Shown: positions 43,988 through 52,181 of the stretch, piece after piece
How the letters are laid out: every line of letters starts with the position of its first letter
How positions within the stretch are numbered: position 1 is the stretch's first letter
Assembly: GCA_003151275.1 (NCBI GenBank)
Contig: PLXC01000026.1
Span: 1-64,000 of the forward strand
Origin: Candidatus Melainabacteria bacterium
GTDB taxonomy: Bacteria > Cyanobacteriota > Vampirovibrionia > Obscuribacterales > Obscuribacteraceae
DNA: 64,000 bases
Reading direction: 5' to 3'
Made by a program: the position numbers and the translations under genes
The notes under the pieces: model-generated
Seen by the model: the letters and a program-made list of their open reading frames with translations, nothing else
Databases searched by the model: none
Told to the model about the DNA's origin: nothing

Positions 43988-44100
43988 TCGATCTCCTTTG
44001 GTTTTCCTCGCAGTTCGCGATGCACTCATACTCGTTAAACGAGTTGACCAGATCCTGTCCGAACCGTGAAAAATTTGTGGATCACCATTTGCGTAATTCC
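43986..44100 (-). repeat. orphan promoter module D (regulator site 44045-44072)
   Basis: Nearly identical to modules B and C, including half-sites TTTTCA, CGGACA and TGGTCA at 11-bp spacing, CTCGTTTAACGAG, and the ribosome site AAAGGAGATCGAT. It is not followed by a gene on its strand: the toxin remnant joins it at one side and the TPR fragment at the other. Confidence 0.75.
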
Positions 44101-44102
44101 GC

Positions 44103-44384
44103 ATGCTGGGAGACTCAGATGAAGAGTTTCGAGATACAGGGCTACTGATCTCTTGCCAGCTCAATGGCTCGCCACCAAATACGATACCAGAGGGATTGAC
44201 AGCGGAGCGCTACTTCGAGCTGGGTGAGACATACCTTCTGCTCGGCCGCCTGCCATTGGCGAAAGAAGCACTGGCTCTAGTGGTTGGCAGTTCGGAGGAG
44301 GAGGCTGCCACCAACGAAAATGATGTTCTGATTAGAAAAGCTATGGACACAGCCAATTTGATGGTGATGCGCGTTGAAAGCTAA
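44103..44384 (+). pseudogene. TPR-gene fragment duplicated from (or related to) the 17345 gene
   Basis: 93 codons beginning MLGDSDEEFRDTGLLISCQL. It matches the product of the 17345 gene (MLGDSDQEFRATGLLLSCQL and on to VLIRKA) almost residue for residue. At DNA level the match runs about 17845-18085 against 44103-44340. It has no ribosome site, and starts mid-protein right after module D. It is a relic of a duplicated paralogue. Confidence 0.8.
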
Positions 44385-44424
44385 AAAGCTATAATTAAAT
44401 TGTACTAGTGAGGTTTTCAGCTGA

Positions 44425-45069
44425 ATGACCCATGCCAATAAACTAGCGAACATGACAGTTGAAGACTACATGACGTATGAGGAGCAAGCTTCAGTCCGCC
44501 ACGAGTATGTTGACGGGCGGGTTTTTGCGATGACGGGTGTTACTAAGCGGCACAACATAATAGCGGGTAACATTTATTCAATCTTGCGAGCCCATATTCG
44601 AGGCAGTCGGTGTCGAGCTTACGTGTCTGACGTCAAGGTGAAAGTGATATCGAGAAACAGTATCTACTATCCAGACGTGATGGTATCGTGCGAGGCGTTC
44701 GACCAAAATAGTAACTTTACCTCAAGCCCGGTGTTGATCGTCGAAGTGCTTTCACGGTCAACTGCTGCAATTGACCGTCGAGAAAAAATGCTTGCCTACA
44801 AGCAAATAGAGTCACTCAATGAATACTTGATTGTCCATCAGACCAAACAACGAGTAGAGATTCATCGCAAGAATGAACTTGGAAATTGGGACGTGTTCGA
44901 GTTTGGGGAGGGAGCTACCATAGAACTTGGATCAATTCCTGTTGGCGGCCTCAAAGTTTCCATTGCATCGATTTACGAAGACGTAGACTGGAAGCACGAC
45001 AATAATAATTGGACAGTGCGCGAAATAGTTGAGAACACCTGGCCAGATGATGAGTTGGTCGATTGGTAA
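44425..45069 (+). CDS. Uma2-family (DUF820) restriction-endonuclease-fold protein
   Basis: 214 residues. The Uma2 pattern is clear: HEYVDGRVFAMTGVTKRHNI, SDVKVKVISRNSIYYPDVMV, VLIVEVLSRSTAAIDRREKM and LAYKQIESLNEYLIV. The Glu, Asp-x-Val and Glu-Val residues correspond to a PD-(D/E)xK-type nuclease core. This family is greatly expanded in cyanobacteria; its true substrate is unknown. No strong ribosome site is seen. A C-terminal tail (EDVDWKHDNNNWTVREIVEN) is hydrophilic. Confidence 0.85.
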   Translation: MTHANKLANMTVEDYMTYEEQASVRHEYVDGRVFAMTGVTKRHNIIAGNIYSILRAHIRGSRCRAYVSDVKVKVISRNSIYYPDVMVSCEAFDQNSNFTSSPVLIVEVLSRSTAAIDRREKMLAYKQIESLNEYLIVHQTKQRVEIHRKNELGNWDVFEFGEGATIELGSIPVGGLKVSIASIYEDVDWKHDNNNWTVREIVENTWPDDELVDW

Positions 45070-45491
45070 ATTGATGCCGCTCGTCTTGCTGCTCTTCCGC
45101 ACCCATAGTTACCCATAGTTAATTTGCGAGAAGATGCGTTGCATCTCCCAGGAGCGAAGGCACTCGCGTATTTGCGGTGCCCTTTCTTGAAAAGACTGGC
45201 ACGACCTCACCATTTGCGTAATTAATTCCGCATCGGTCTTCGTGTGTTGGGCGCGATAGTTTATGGTGCTTGAGCCTAAGAATCAGGCGACTCCGATCGA
45301 TCAGTCCACAAAAATCCGTGGCACGACATCAATACAGACAAGAAGAGGATCGATAATGTCTCAGGATGTTGGTTTCGCTGAGTTAGAATTATAAGTTCGG
45401 CGTTCTGCGCCTTCAATGTTTCAGCCTGCCATTTCAGTCCTCGCCGTAATTGTAAAAGCCGACTAGATTTTGGCGTAAGGGAGTTTTGATT
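45070..45491 (+). other. intergenic stretch with short relics
   Basis: A short piece of the promoter module (CACCATTTGCGTAATTAATTCCGCAT) is visible near 45208-45232. A 43-codon open frame at 45263-45394 starts ATG but has no ribosome site. Nothing else was recognised. Confidence 0.4.
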
Positions 45492-45815
45492 ATGACTGAG
45501 CTGGATCGCTATCACATTCCGCAATATGGTGATTGCCCAGAGACTTGGGAACGCTTTCTGTCCAAGGCAAGCATGGGATCTACCAAAGCCATAGAAATGC
45601 TCCGGCTAGCAGAGCTAGCGAATATCGGCATCTCAGCGAGACTGTTTGCGCAATGGACCCTCAATATAATTCTCTGGATGCAGTTGTTGCGATGCTTTAT
45701 CTGTTGTGTGGGTTTTCGTATGGCTTTGGCCGTCTCCAAAGTTGTCCTACCGGAAAACGTTTTGAAACTGATGAGGCGAGTGGCCACAATTGATCGTTCA
45801 ACGACGTACGTATGA
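45492..45815 (+). CDS. possible small hypothetical protein, perhaps frameshifted
   Basis: GGAG lies 9 nt before the ATG at 45492. The first 50 residues (MTELDRYHIPQYGDCPETWE, RFLSKASMGSTKAIEMLRLA) look genuine. After about residue 55 the composition changes, and another frame (MDPQYNSLDAVVAMLYLLCG) looks as likely, so a frameshift is possible. No family was recognised. Confidence 0.35.
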   Translation: MTELDRYHIPQYGDCPETWERFLSKASMGSTKAIEMLRLAELANIGISARLFAQWTLNIILWMQLLRCFICCVGFRMALAVSKVVLPENVLKLMRRVATIDRSTTYV

Positions 45816-45858
45816 CCCGAACTGGAACGATACCGACACAATCACGGACGGAGGTTTT

Positions 45859-46728
45859 ATGACCAAAGCGTGGAATGACACAGTCGACTTGCTCAAGTGG
45901 CTCAAGGTTGCTGCACCGCAGGACATCTACGACGAGGCGTCACAAACAGCCGATATACAAGCGGCATTCAACATGTGCGATCACCTCATAACGGAATTGG
46001 AGCGTGAGAACCGGCTGCATATCTATGCTCGTTTCTTGAAGGCGCGATTATTCGTGAAATTGAATTCAAAGTCTCATGCGGTGGAGGAACTCAATCGTGG
46101 ACTGACTTTCGCAGACCGAACTGGCATGTCATCAGATGATCCCCAAATGCTTGCCGCGAATGAACTACTGACGAAGCTGATGCCGAAAAAGAAACCTAAG
46201 CCTGTTCCAGCCATCCCTGCAGATATGAGTGGCATATTGGCCGCCATGCACAAATTGTGCCGTGGTTTCAGTCCACCATGCACGCCCGAGCAGATCAGGC
46301 AGCTCCATTCCAAGTTTGACGGAATCCAAAGCGAAGTGGAGCAAATCTACAAAGATCACAACGGCTGCAAGGATCTTCCGTCCTTACGCCGCGGTGAGTT
46401 GAGCCTAGCTGCGGCCGCGGTCCCCGTCGAATGTATCGCTGAAACTCAAAGCCGGTTGTCGGAGTCTCTAAAGCGACAGTCTGTTGGCATGTCAGATCAC
46501 ATTGCATGGCTTTGGTTTGATGGCGGTGGAAATTACGCCGGCATATTTTTGTCAGGCGCGGATAAAGGCTCTATCACGAAATACTTCCATGAAGATCCGG
46601 TAATCAGACCAGCTTACCGCTCGGTCTACGACTTTGTGGCGAAAGTGTTGGAGTGCGGTTACATGTCAGACGAACCCGAGCGCCCTTGTGATATCCAAAT
46701 GTTGCCTGAGACAATTGCTGGGGTCTAA
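45859..46728 (+). CDS. SUKH (SMI1/KNR4-like) domain protein
   Basis: 289 residues from the ATG at 45859, with GGAGG 4-5 nt upstream; an in-frame ATG at 45790 has none. The N-terminal 110 residues are helical (TPR-like, NRLHIYARFLKARLFVKLNS). A linker KKKPKPVPAIPA leads to a C-terminal SUKH-like domain: SEVEQIYKDHNGC, IAWLWFDGGGNYAGIFLSG and YRSVYDFVAKVLECG. SUKH proteins often give immunity to polymorphic toxins. Here a toxin remnant lies 2 kb upstream, but a direct pairing is not shown. Confidence 0.6.
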   Translation: MTKAWNDTVDLLKWLKVAAPQDIYDEASQTADIQAAFNMCDHLITELERENRLHIYARFLKARLFVKLNSKSHAVEELNRGLTFADRTGMSSDDPQMLAANELLTKLMPKKKPKPVPAIPADMSGILAAMHKLCRGFSPPCTPEQIRQLHSKFDGIQSEVEQIYKDHNGCKDLPSLRRGELSLAAAAVPVECIAETQSRLSESLKRQSVGMSDHIAWLWFDGGGNYAGIFLSGADKGSITKYFHEDPVIRPAYRSVYDFVAKVLECGYMSDEPERPCDIQMLPETIAGV

Positions 46729-46823
46729 TTCTGCAAGCGCTTTAATGTAGGAGACTCGAATCCATACCGTCAATTGCGCTCTTTCGCTTGCCGGTATAAA
46801 ATTCAGCGCTTCTCAGTTTAGAG

Positions 46824-48281
46824 TTAGCCCAGAGGAAACTGATACGGGCTTGCTTTGCTTCCGAGTGCTTCGCGCAAGAATCCCAGAGCCCAGTCATGCA
46901 GCTGGTTCCAGCCAACTACTCTGCGCATCGAAGTCATTCTTCTGCGTTTTTCTTCTACGCCCATAGTCAGAGCTTGAACGAGATTGTTGGCAAAGTCGTC
47001 TGGATCGTTTGGATCGATCAGAAGTGCTCCTTGAGCCAATTCTGCTGAACAACCAGCCAGCTTGCTCAAGATTAGCGCGCCCTGTTCATCTAGCCGGGAA
47101 GCTACGTACTCTTTAGCGATCAAGTTCAGTCCATCTTTTATCGAATTGACTGCAAGAACATCTGCGGCTTGATACCAAGCTGCTAACTCGCTTTGTTCAA
47201 ATTGACCTGGAATGAATAAAATTGGCTTCCAGCCTGAATTTGAATACTTGGTGTTGATTTGCTCAACTTTCTCTTCGACTGCTTTCGCGTAAATCAGAAA
47301 ATCAGCTTCCTGGGATTGCGGTGGCTGTGCCAACTGCACATAGTGAAAGCGCTTATGCCAATTTGGCTGAGTTTCGAGGAATCGCTCAATTCCATGTAGC
47401 TTTTCTAGAACACCTTTAGAGTAATCCAGACGATCTACGCCAAGAACAACTTGGTTAGCCAATCGGTGCTTCACGCCGATCGCTTCTGCAATGGGCCGCG
47501 TCGACTTTGCCAGTTGTTGCCAGAGTGAGAAATCGATGCCGAGAGGCATTACAACAATTCTTGTGACCGTGCTGCGACGGCGAACTTCCATTTTCAAAAC
47601 ATCAACGGCGGCGTTCGGCAGAAGTTCTTGAACAGTGTTCAAAAAGTTCAGCGCGTATTCTGTTGTATGGAAGCCGATAATTTTGTTCGACAGCAAAGAT
47701 TCGACCAATTCGCGCGCGATTGGCGACTTAATCATGATCGATGGTGAAGGCCATGGCACATGCCAGAACTGACAAAGAATGACGCCGGCTTGCATGGACA
47801 TCAGCGGCGCAACCAATGCCAGTTGATAATCATGCAACCAGCAAAGGGTGGGAAAGCTTTCAGAAGACACTTTCAAACTTTCAGAAGCAATGATTTCGCT
47901 CAGTTGGCGGAATGACTTCCAGTTTTCAGCATCGAACTTCGCCTTTTCAGGCATTCCATGTAAAAGAGGATAGAGATAGCCCGAGGCGATCTGATTGTGC
48001 TTTTCCAGCAGCGCCTGCGGGATTTGAGGATTGTAGAAGGCAAATGCAGCACCTTGTGCTTCTTCTTGCGAAGGCTGGGACGGCAAGCCATCAATGGCGA
48101 ACCAATGGACCTTGGCGCCTAGTCGCTTCACTACAGGTTCAAGGCTGGTCGGTACGCCGCCGGACTGTCCAGGACCACGGTATGAAATCACTTTTAGCGT
48201 AGGGAGGTAGAGTTGCAGTTGACCCAAATCGTCGTTGGACACTTGTGGCAACAAAGGAGGTGATTTTGTGGCTGTTTGCAT
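46824..48281 (-). CDS. otsA: GT20 glycosyltransferase: trehalose-6-phosphate synthase or glucosylglycerol-phosphate synthase
   Basis: 485 residues from the ATG at 48281 (GAGGA 6 nt upstream); a longer frame to 48395 lacks support. GT20 enzymes join a nucleotide-sugar glucose to glucose-6-phosphate (OtsA) or glycerol-3-phosphate (GgpS). Conserved parts are GPGQSGGVPTSL, CWLHDYQLALVAP, CQFWHVPWPS, VDRLDYSKGVLEK and KDGLNLIAKEYVASR. The last 200 residues, with WKPILF and QALTMGVEEKRRRM, look as close to cyanobacterial GgpS as to OtsA, so the acceptor is open. Either product is a compatible solute made under salt or drying stress. The gene stands alone. Confidence 0.85.
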   Translation of the reverse strand: MQTATKSPPLLPQVSNDDLGQLQLYLPTLKVISYRGPGQSGGVPTSLEPVVKRLGAKVHWFAIDGLPSQPSQEEAQGAAFAFYNPQIPQALLEKHNQIASGYLYPLLHGMPEKAKFDAENWKSFRQLSEIIASESLKVSSESFPTLCWLHDYQLALVAPLMSMQAGVILCQFWHVPWPSPSIMIKSPIARELVESLLSNKIIGFHTTEYALNFLNTVQELLPNAAVDVLKMEVRRRSTVTRIVVMPLGIDFSLWQQLAKSTRPIAEAIGVKHRLANQVVLGVDRLDYSKGVLEKLHGIERFLETQPNWHKRFHYVQLAQPPQSQEADFLIYAKAVEEKVEQINTKYSNSGWKPILFIPGQFEQSELAAWYQAADVLAVNSIKDGLNLIAKEYVASRLDEQGALILSKLAGCSAELAQGALLIDPNDPDDFANNLVQALTMGVEEKRRRMTSMRRVVGWNQLHDWALGFLREALGSKASPYQFPLG

Positions 48282-48716
48282 GAACGATCCTCTGACCAAT
48301 ACTTGAAGGGAAAGACGGGCACGAAAGCAAGGATGCAAATCAATTGCAACTTGGATGCCTTGAGAATCTGACTGCTGGTTATTGCCCGGAATCAAGTCAG
48401 AAAGCTGACTCTGATTAAATATTCAATGCCAGACGCGATTGGTCTAAATCCTGGGCCTATAGCCACCGCCAATATCGCCGTCTAAAACAGGGGCACTTCA
48501 CAGACTGCTATGTAATCGCACTACAACTAATAACGATAGGCTATGCGCTCGGAGTAATCAAGCTGTTATTAACCAATTTTATAAGAACTTAATACCCTGA
48601 AAAATTTGGAAATCAGCTGATTAAAATCCGGTTTCGTTGCTAGTGGCGTATATGGTGCGTTGGCCGAGGCATATTTTGGTGTCACATATGGTGGTACATT
48701 TTGCCTGGTTCGAATT
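48282..48716 (-). other. 435-nt region with three ATATGGTG-like elements
   Basis: It must hold the otsA promoter. Close to the 3' end of rimM, GTATATGGTGCG (48648), CATATTTTGGTGTC (48669) and ACATATGGTGGT (48684) recur within 45 bp. They resemble half of the GCACC-ATAT hairpin tip seen elsewhere. No gene was recognised. Confidence 0.4.
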
Positions 48717-49298
48717 CTACTGATCCAGCAAACCCGGCAAATTGACTACTTCTACGCGCCTGCCTTCAATGTCCACAACCGGGACCAGCGCTTCTACGAA
48801 AGGAACGAGAATGGGTTCCTTGTCTGGGGAATCGATCCTTGTAATCTCCAGTAGCTCACTCTTCGGGCCGATGACATCAGATACGGTGCCTACTTCGGCA
48901 CCATCTGTGGTGAAAACGGGTAGTCCGATAAGGTCTTCGACCCACCACTCGTTCTCGGACAGATCGCGCAGCTGGGCTCTTGTAGTGCTGATGCTTGACC
49001 CCATATGTTTTTCTGCGGCTGTGCGGTCCAAACATTCCTTCAGCTTGATCAGAAGCAGTCTCCGATCGAGGTAGATGTCCTCTACGGTGAGCTCTTCGAT
49101 GGTGCCGCTGGCTGAAATTACTTGCACTTCTTTTATGTCGAGAAGCAATTTTGGATTGTTACTGCTTGGTTTTACTTTCATATAACCACCCAGACCTTGC
49201 ATTCCGACTATTTTGCCGACAGGGAAAAGCGAGCCATCACCAGGGTTGGTTGCATTTGGAAGGGGGCTATTTGGCGGCTTTGATTTCTTTTTCGGCAT
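48717..49298 (-). CDS. rimM: ribosome maturation factor RimM
   Basis: 193 residues. RimM binds S19 and helps 30S head assembly. The N-terminal RimM domain is seen in FPVGKIVGMQGLGGYMKVKP and IKLKECLDRTAAEKHMGSSI. The PRC-barrel domain follows, WWVEDLIGLPVFTTDGAEVG to PFVEALVPVVDIEGRRVEVV. About 25 extra Pro/Ser-rich residues precede the core. It lies 41 nt after ubiX on the same strand. Confidence 0.9.
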   Translation of the reverse strand: MPKKKSKPPNSPLPNATNPGDGSLFPVGKIVGMQGLGGYMKVKPSSNNPKLLLDIKEVQVISASGTIEELTVEDIYLDRRLLLIKLKECLDRTAAEKHMGSSISTTRAQLRDLSENEWWVEDLIGLPVFTTDGAEVGTVSDVIGPKSELLEITRIDSPDKEPILVPFVEALVPVVDIEGRRVEVVNLPGLLDQ

Positions 49299-49339
49299 TG
49301 GTACAACGCTACCCTTTCACTTTGAAGACGACACAGCAG

Positions 49340-50014
49340 TTACCCACGTTTGGAAGCAGTGGGCAAGGGGCGCGCATCTTCCTTCCATCTCTTAAACAGG
49401 TTGTTATCGAACCCATATTGATCGAGAACACGACCGACTACAAAATCGATTTGGTCGGAAATTGTTTGTGGACGGTGGTAATAGCCTGGGCATGCGGAAG
49501 CAACGACAGCGCCAGCTTCAGAAAGCGCAAGCATGTTCTTTAGCTGGATCTGTCCAAAAGGCATTTCGCGCACCAGAATCAATAAAGTGCGTCGTTCTTT
49601 TAGGCACACCGCAGCCGCCCTGTGAATCAAATTTTCCGTCAGTCCATTAGCAACAGCGCCGAGTGTGCCGAGGCTGCATGGAACAATAGCCATGCCTTTG
49701 GTCCTGTACGAACCGCTAGCTACAGAGGCACCATAGTCAGTCAACTTGTGCAATTTGAAGGGAGCAGAAGCGGGCAAATCGAGGAATTGAGCGATTCCAT
49801 CGGCGATATCATCGCCTAGCAGCAAATCGTTTTCCTCTTTCATCACTTGCAGCGCCGCGCGCGAGACAAGCAAATCGACTGGTTGTCCGATTTCCATGAA
49901 ATATTGCAATAGCCTCAGACCGTAAATGGCTCCGCTTGCACCGGTAATGGCGAGGACAAACGGCAGCTCAACAGTCCGCTGTGGACCATTCGAATCGTTG
50001 GTTGGACTATTCAT
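49340..50014 (-). CDS. ubiX: flavin prenyltransferase UbiX
   Basis: 224 residues. UbiX attaches a dimethylallyl group to FMN to make the prenylated cofactor for UbiD decarboxylases. The Rossmann-like start LAITGASGAIYGLRLLQYF and the signature PCSLGTLGAVANGLTENLIH are present. So is the REMPFGQIQLKNMLALSEAG block. It begins 6 nt after the secreted Pro-rich gene and is followed by rimM, so the three are probably one transcript. No ubiD is visible here. Confidence 0.92.
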   Translation of the reverse strand: MNSPTNDSNGPQRTVELPFVLAITGASGAIYGLRLLQYFMEIGQPVDLLVSRAALQVMKEENDLLLGDDIADGIAQFLDLPASAPFKLHKLTDYGASVASGSYRTKGMAIVPCSLGTLGAVANGLTENLIHRAAAVCLKERRTLLILVREMPFGQIQLKNMLALSEAGAVVASACPGYYHRPQTISDQIDFVVGRVLDQYGFDNNLFKRWKEDARPLPTASKRG

Positions 50015-50020
50015 CGCTTT

Positions 50021-51103
50021 CTAAAAGTCGTTTCCTTTTGCGGGAGTAGCGGCTTGCCCAGCGGGCTGTAACTGTCCGGCAGGTTGTTGGGCTTGCATCG
50101 GTTGCACGGCTGGTGGTGCAATGGCTGCGGGAGGTGCGACAGCTGCCGGCGGTGGTGGATTGTATGCCGGAACACTGTGCGGTACGTCTGGAAGTATACC
50201 CGGAAGTGGATTTTCTCCAGGTGCGACCGTCTGGTCTTGCTGTTGCGGTGGCGGAGCCGCCTGTTTCACAAACCTTCGTCCGAAGGTACCATCTGTGTTT
50301 AAATCAACCTGCGGGGTCAAAGCAGCTGCAGCGCCGGCTGCCTGGCTGATCCCTATTTTGAATGGTGCGTCCAGTTTAATGCTTACCGGTGAACCACTGG
50401 CGATGTAGATGTCGCGCCCCTTTTTGACGAGCGACCGAATTTTTGGCGCTTGTCCGCCACCGTTGTTATTGTCATTTTGGTCTATGCCATAAATAGGATC
50501 TCGCATGATCTCGGACCTTGTAAGTACTTTTGGTCCTTGTCCGCCGTCGCCTCCCCTGCGCTTCGTATCCATGCCGGGTGCGACTGCTTCAAAGCTTGCT
50601 TGCGAGCCGACGTAGCCTATGCCACCACCCAAATTCTTGTTGGCTTGGCCACCGCCCTGTCCTCCGGTGGAAAATGTTTCTCCCGCCAGTGAGGCTACAA
50701 GCGGATAGGTGACACCATCTGGGGTGCGTAATCCGGATAGTTGTACTCTTAGTTTGCCGATCGGCTTCATGCCTTTGGGGTGGGGAACATCGCCCGAGGC
50801 TATGGCTTCAACAACTTCTCCGATTATTTGCGAGCCGGCTGGGATCAAGACGTCCGTGCCGTTAGCCAGAACCGGCGCCGCCATGCTGATGGTGAACGCT
50901 TGTCCCTGTCTGCTTCTTGAACCTATCGTTAAATCCATTCGCCCTTCGAATGTGGTGCCTCTAGGTAAAATGACGGTTTTACCATGCAAGCTGCTGGCGC
51001 CCATATAATCTTGTGCTTGCGCACCAAGCGCTAGGCTGAAAGCCAATGTGATCATAGCGGACAGTCCCGCGAGTTGAACTTTCGATTGTTTAAGTGAGAT
51101 CAT
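50021..51103 (-). CDS. exported protein with TrbI/VirB10-like beta domain
   Basis: 360 residues from the ATG at 51103 (GGAG 9 nt upstream); the frame extends to 51118. A signal peptide (LAGLSAMITLAFSLALGAQA) is followed by GKTVILPRGTTFEGRMDLTI and TDVLIPAGSQIIGEVVEAIA. The phrase IPAGSxIxGxV is typical of VirB10/TrbI-type beta-barrel proteins and of related envelope proteins. The C-terminal 90 residues are Pro/Gln/Ala-rich. It is probably periplasmic or in the outer membrane. It fits a secretion-type cluster with the genes upstream, but the family call is tentative. Confidence 0.55.
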   Translation of the reverse strand: MISLKQSKVQLAGLSAMITLAFSLALGAQAQDYMGASSLHGKTVILPRGTTFEGRMDLTIGSRSRQGQAFTISMAAPVLANGTDVLIPAGSQIIGEVVEAIASGDVPHPKGMKPIGKLRVQLSGLRTPDGVTYPLVASLAGETFSTGGQGGGQANKNLGGGIGYVGSQASFEAVAPGMDTKRRGGDGGQGPKVLTRSEIMRDPIYGIDQNDNNNGGGQAPKIRSLVKKGRDIYIASGSPVSIKLDAPFKIGISQAAGAAAALTPQVDLNTDGTFGRRFVKQAAPPPQQQDQTVAPGENPLPGILPDVPHSVPAYNPPPPAAVAPPAAIAPPAVQPMQAQQPAGQLQPAGQAATPAKGNDF

Positions 51104-51137
51104 TTCCCATAACTCCATTTGACTTTCGCGTCAAAAA

Positions 51138-51407
51138 TTAAGTATCAGATGTAGTATCAGCGTTCGCGGTTGGCAGAGCGACTGACGGCTGTGAAGAGGC
51201 TTCAACAGCTGGCTTGACAGTTTTGAGCTTGTAGAAAGCACGAGTGACAAATGCAGCGCTAAAAATAGCCACCACTACCATGAGCAGTAACTTTGCGATG
51301 CCGCCAAAGTAAGTGATCATGTCTGGAAACATGATCGCGAAGGCGCCAGCGACGATAATTCCGCCGCCGATCATCTTCAGGGTTTTTGTATTTACTACCG
51401 GTTTCAC
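51138..51407 (-). CDS. small two-helix membrane protein
   Basis: 89 residues. Two hydrophobic helices (IGGGIIVAGAFAIMF and IAKLLLMVVVAIFSAAFVTR) are separated by PDMITYFGG. A Ser/Thr/Ala-rich tail follows. It abuts the next gene with 1 nt between them. No family was recognised; VirB2/VirB3-like pilin components have similar size, but there is no specific motif. Confidence 0.6.
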   Translation of the reverse strand: MKPVVNTKTLKMIGGGIIVAGAFAIMFPDMITYFGGIAKLLLMVVVAIFSAAFVTRAFYKLKTVKPAVEASSQPSVALPTANADTTSDT

Positions 51408-51408
51408 C

Positions 51409-51678
51409 TTATTGTTCTCGGTTCAAATGTTTGTCAAAAAGTAGAACCATGCGTGGTGCCACGACTTTGGTGGCTAAAAACCAGGCGGCTATCAGGGCGA
51501 CCGGCAGAAAAACAACTCCCGCAAACGAGTTGAGGTCGATGAAGAAAAAACGGATCGCCACTATAGTCAGACCGATAACCATGATCTGACTGAATCGGCT
51601 GATGAACACTTCTTGTTGCGGGCGCGATGCTTGGGAGAAGCTCTTATATACGGCAGAATTTTCCCATGCTTTTTTCAC
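51409..51678 (-). CDS. small membrane protein, paralogue of the 51680 gene
   Basis: 89 residues with two hydrophobic helices (MVIGLTIVAIRFFFI and AGVVFLPVALIAAWFLATKV) and the ending VVAPRMVLLFDKHLNREQ. The neighbouring upstream gene ends TKVVAPQMTNRFEKHLNQEF and aligns over 70 residues, so the two arose by tandem duplication. It sits in a run of close genes. Confidence 0.65.
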   Translation of the reverse strand: MKKAWENSAVYKSFSQASRPQQEVFISRFSQIMVIGLTIVAIRFFFIDLNSFAGVVFLPVALIAAWFLATKVVAPRMVLLFDKHLNREQ

Positions 51679-51679
51679 G

Positions 51680-52126
51680 TTAGAACTCTTGATTTAGATG
51701 CTTTTCGAATCGGTTAGTCATTTGCGGTGCGACGACCTTGGTTCCTAACCACCATGAAAGCACAAGTACAGCCGGAAGAGCAAAGACGCGGATCAGGGTT
51801 GGTAGGAATGGATAGAAAAGGCTGGTAATCAGTACTGCACTACCAATGGTGAGCGTTTGACTCATTCTGATAATGAATTGTTCTTGGCCACGGCGGGGCG
51901 TATCGTGAAACTTGGTGGCGAGAAAGGCGACGTAGTTCTGCCAAGCAGCGCGAGCGCCCTTGACTGAATCTTTATACACCTTCGTCTCCTGCAAGTTGCG
52001 AGGCGAGTTTCTACTCATATTCGGCTGTGTGTCAACGTCTGGAGTGGCGTCGATAAATTGACCGTCGTCAGATGGACCGTTCAACTTTGAGCGTCCCTTT
52101 CGTTGGCCTTGCTTTCTCGAATTCAT
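51680..52126 (-). CDS. membrane protein with hydrophilic N-terminus, paralogue of the 51409 gene
   Basis: 148 residues from the ATG at 52126 (GGAG 6 nt upstream). The first 65 residues are polar and basic (KQGQRKGRSKLNGPSDDGQF). Two hydrophobic helices follow (LTIGSAVLITSLFYPFL and IRVFALPAVLVLSWWLGTKV). The last 70 residues align with the next gene. Function unknown. Confidence 0.65.
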   Translation of the reverse strand: MNSRKQGQRKGRSKLNGPSDDGQFIDATPDVDTQPNMSRNSPRNLQETKVYKDSVKGARAAWQNYVAFLATKFHDTPRRGQEQFIIRMSQTLTIGSAVLITSLFYPFLPTLIRVFALPAVLVLSWWLGTKVVAPQMTNRFEKHLNQEF

Positions 52127-52181
52127 TTCCAGCTCCTCTTGTATGTTAAGCGGACAGGTCAGGTCACAGGCTACTAGGATT

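Noticed and set aside
45263..45394. 43-codon open frame
   Set aside because: No ribosome site, no recognisable motif, and it lies among relics; too weak to call.
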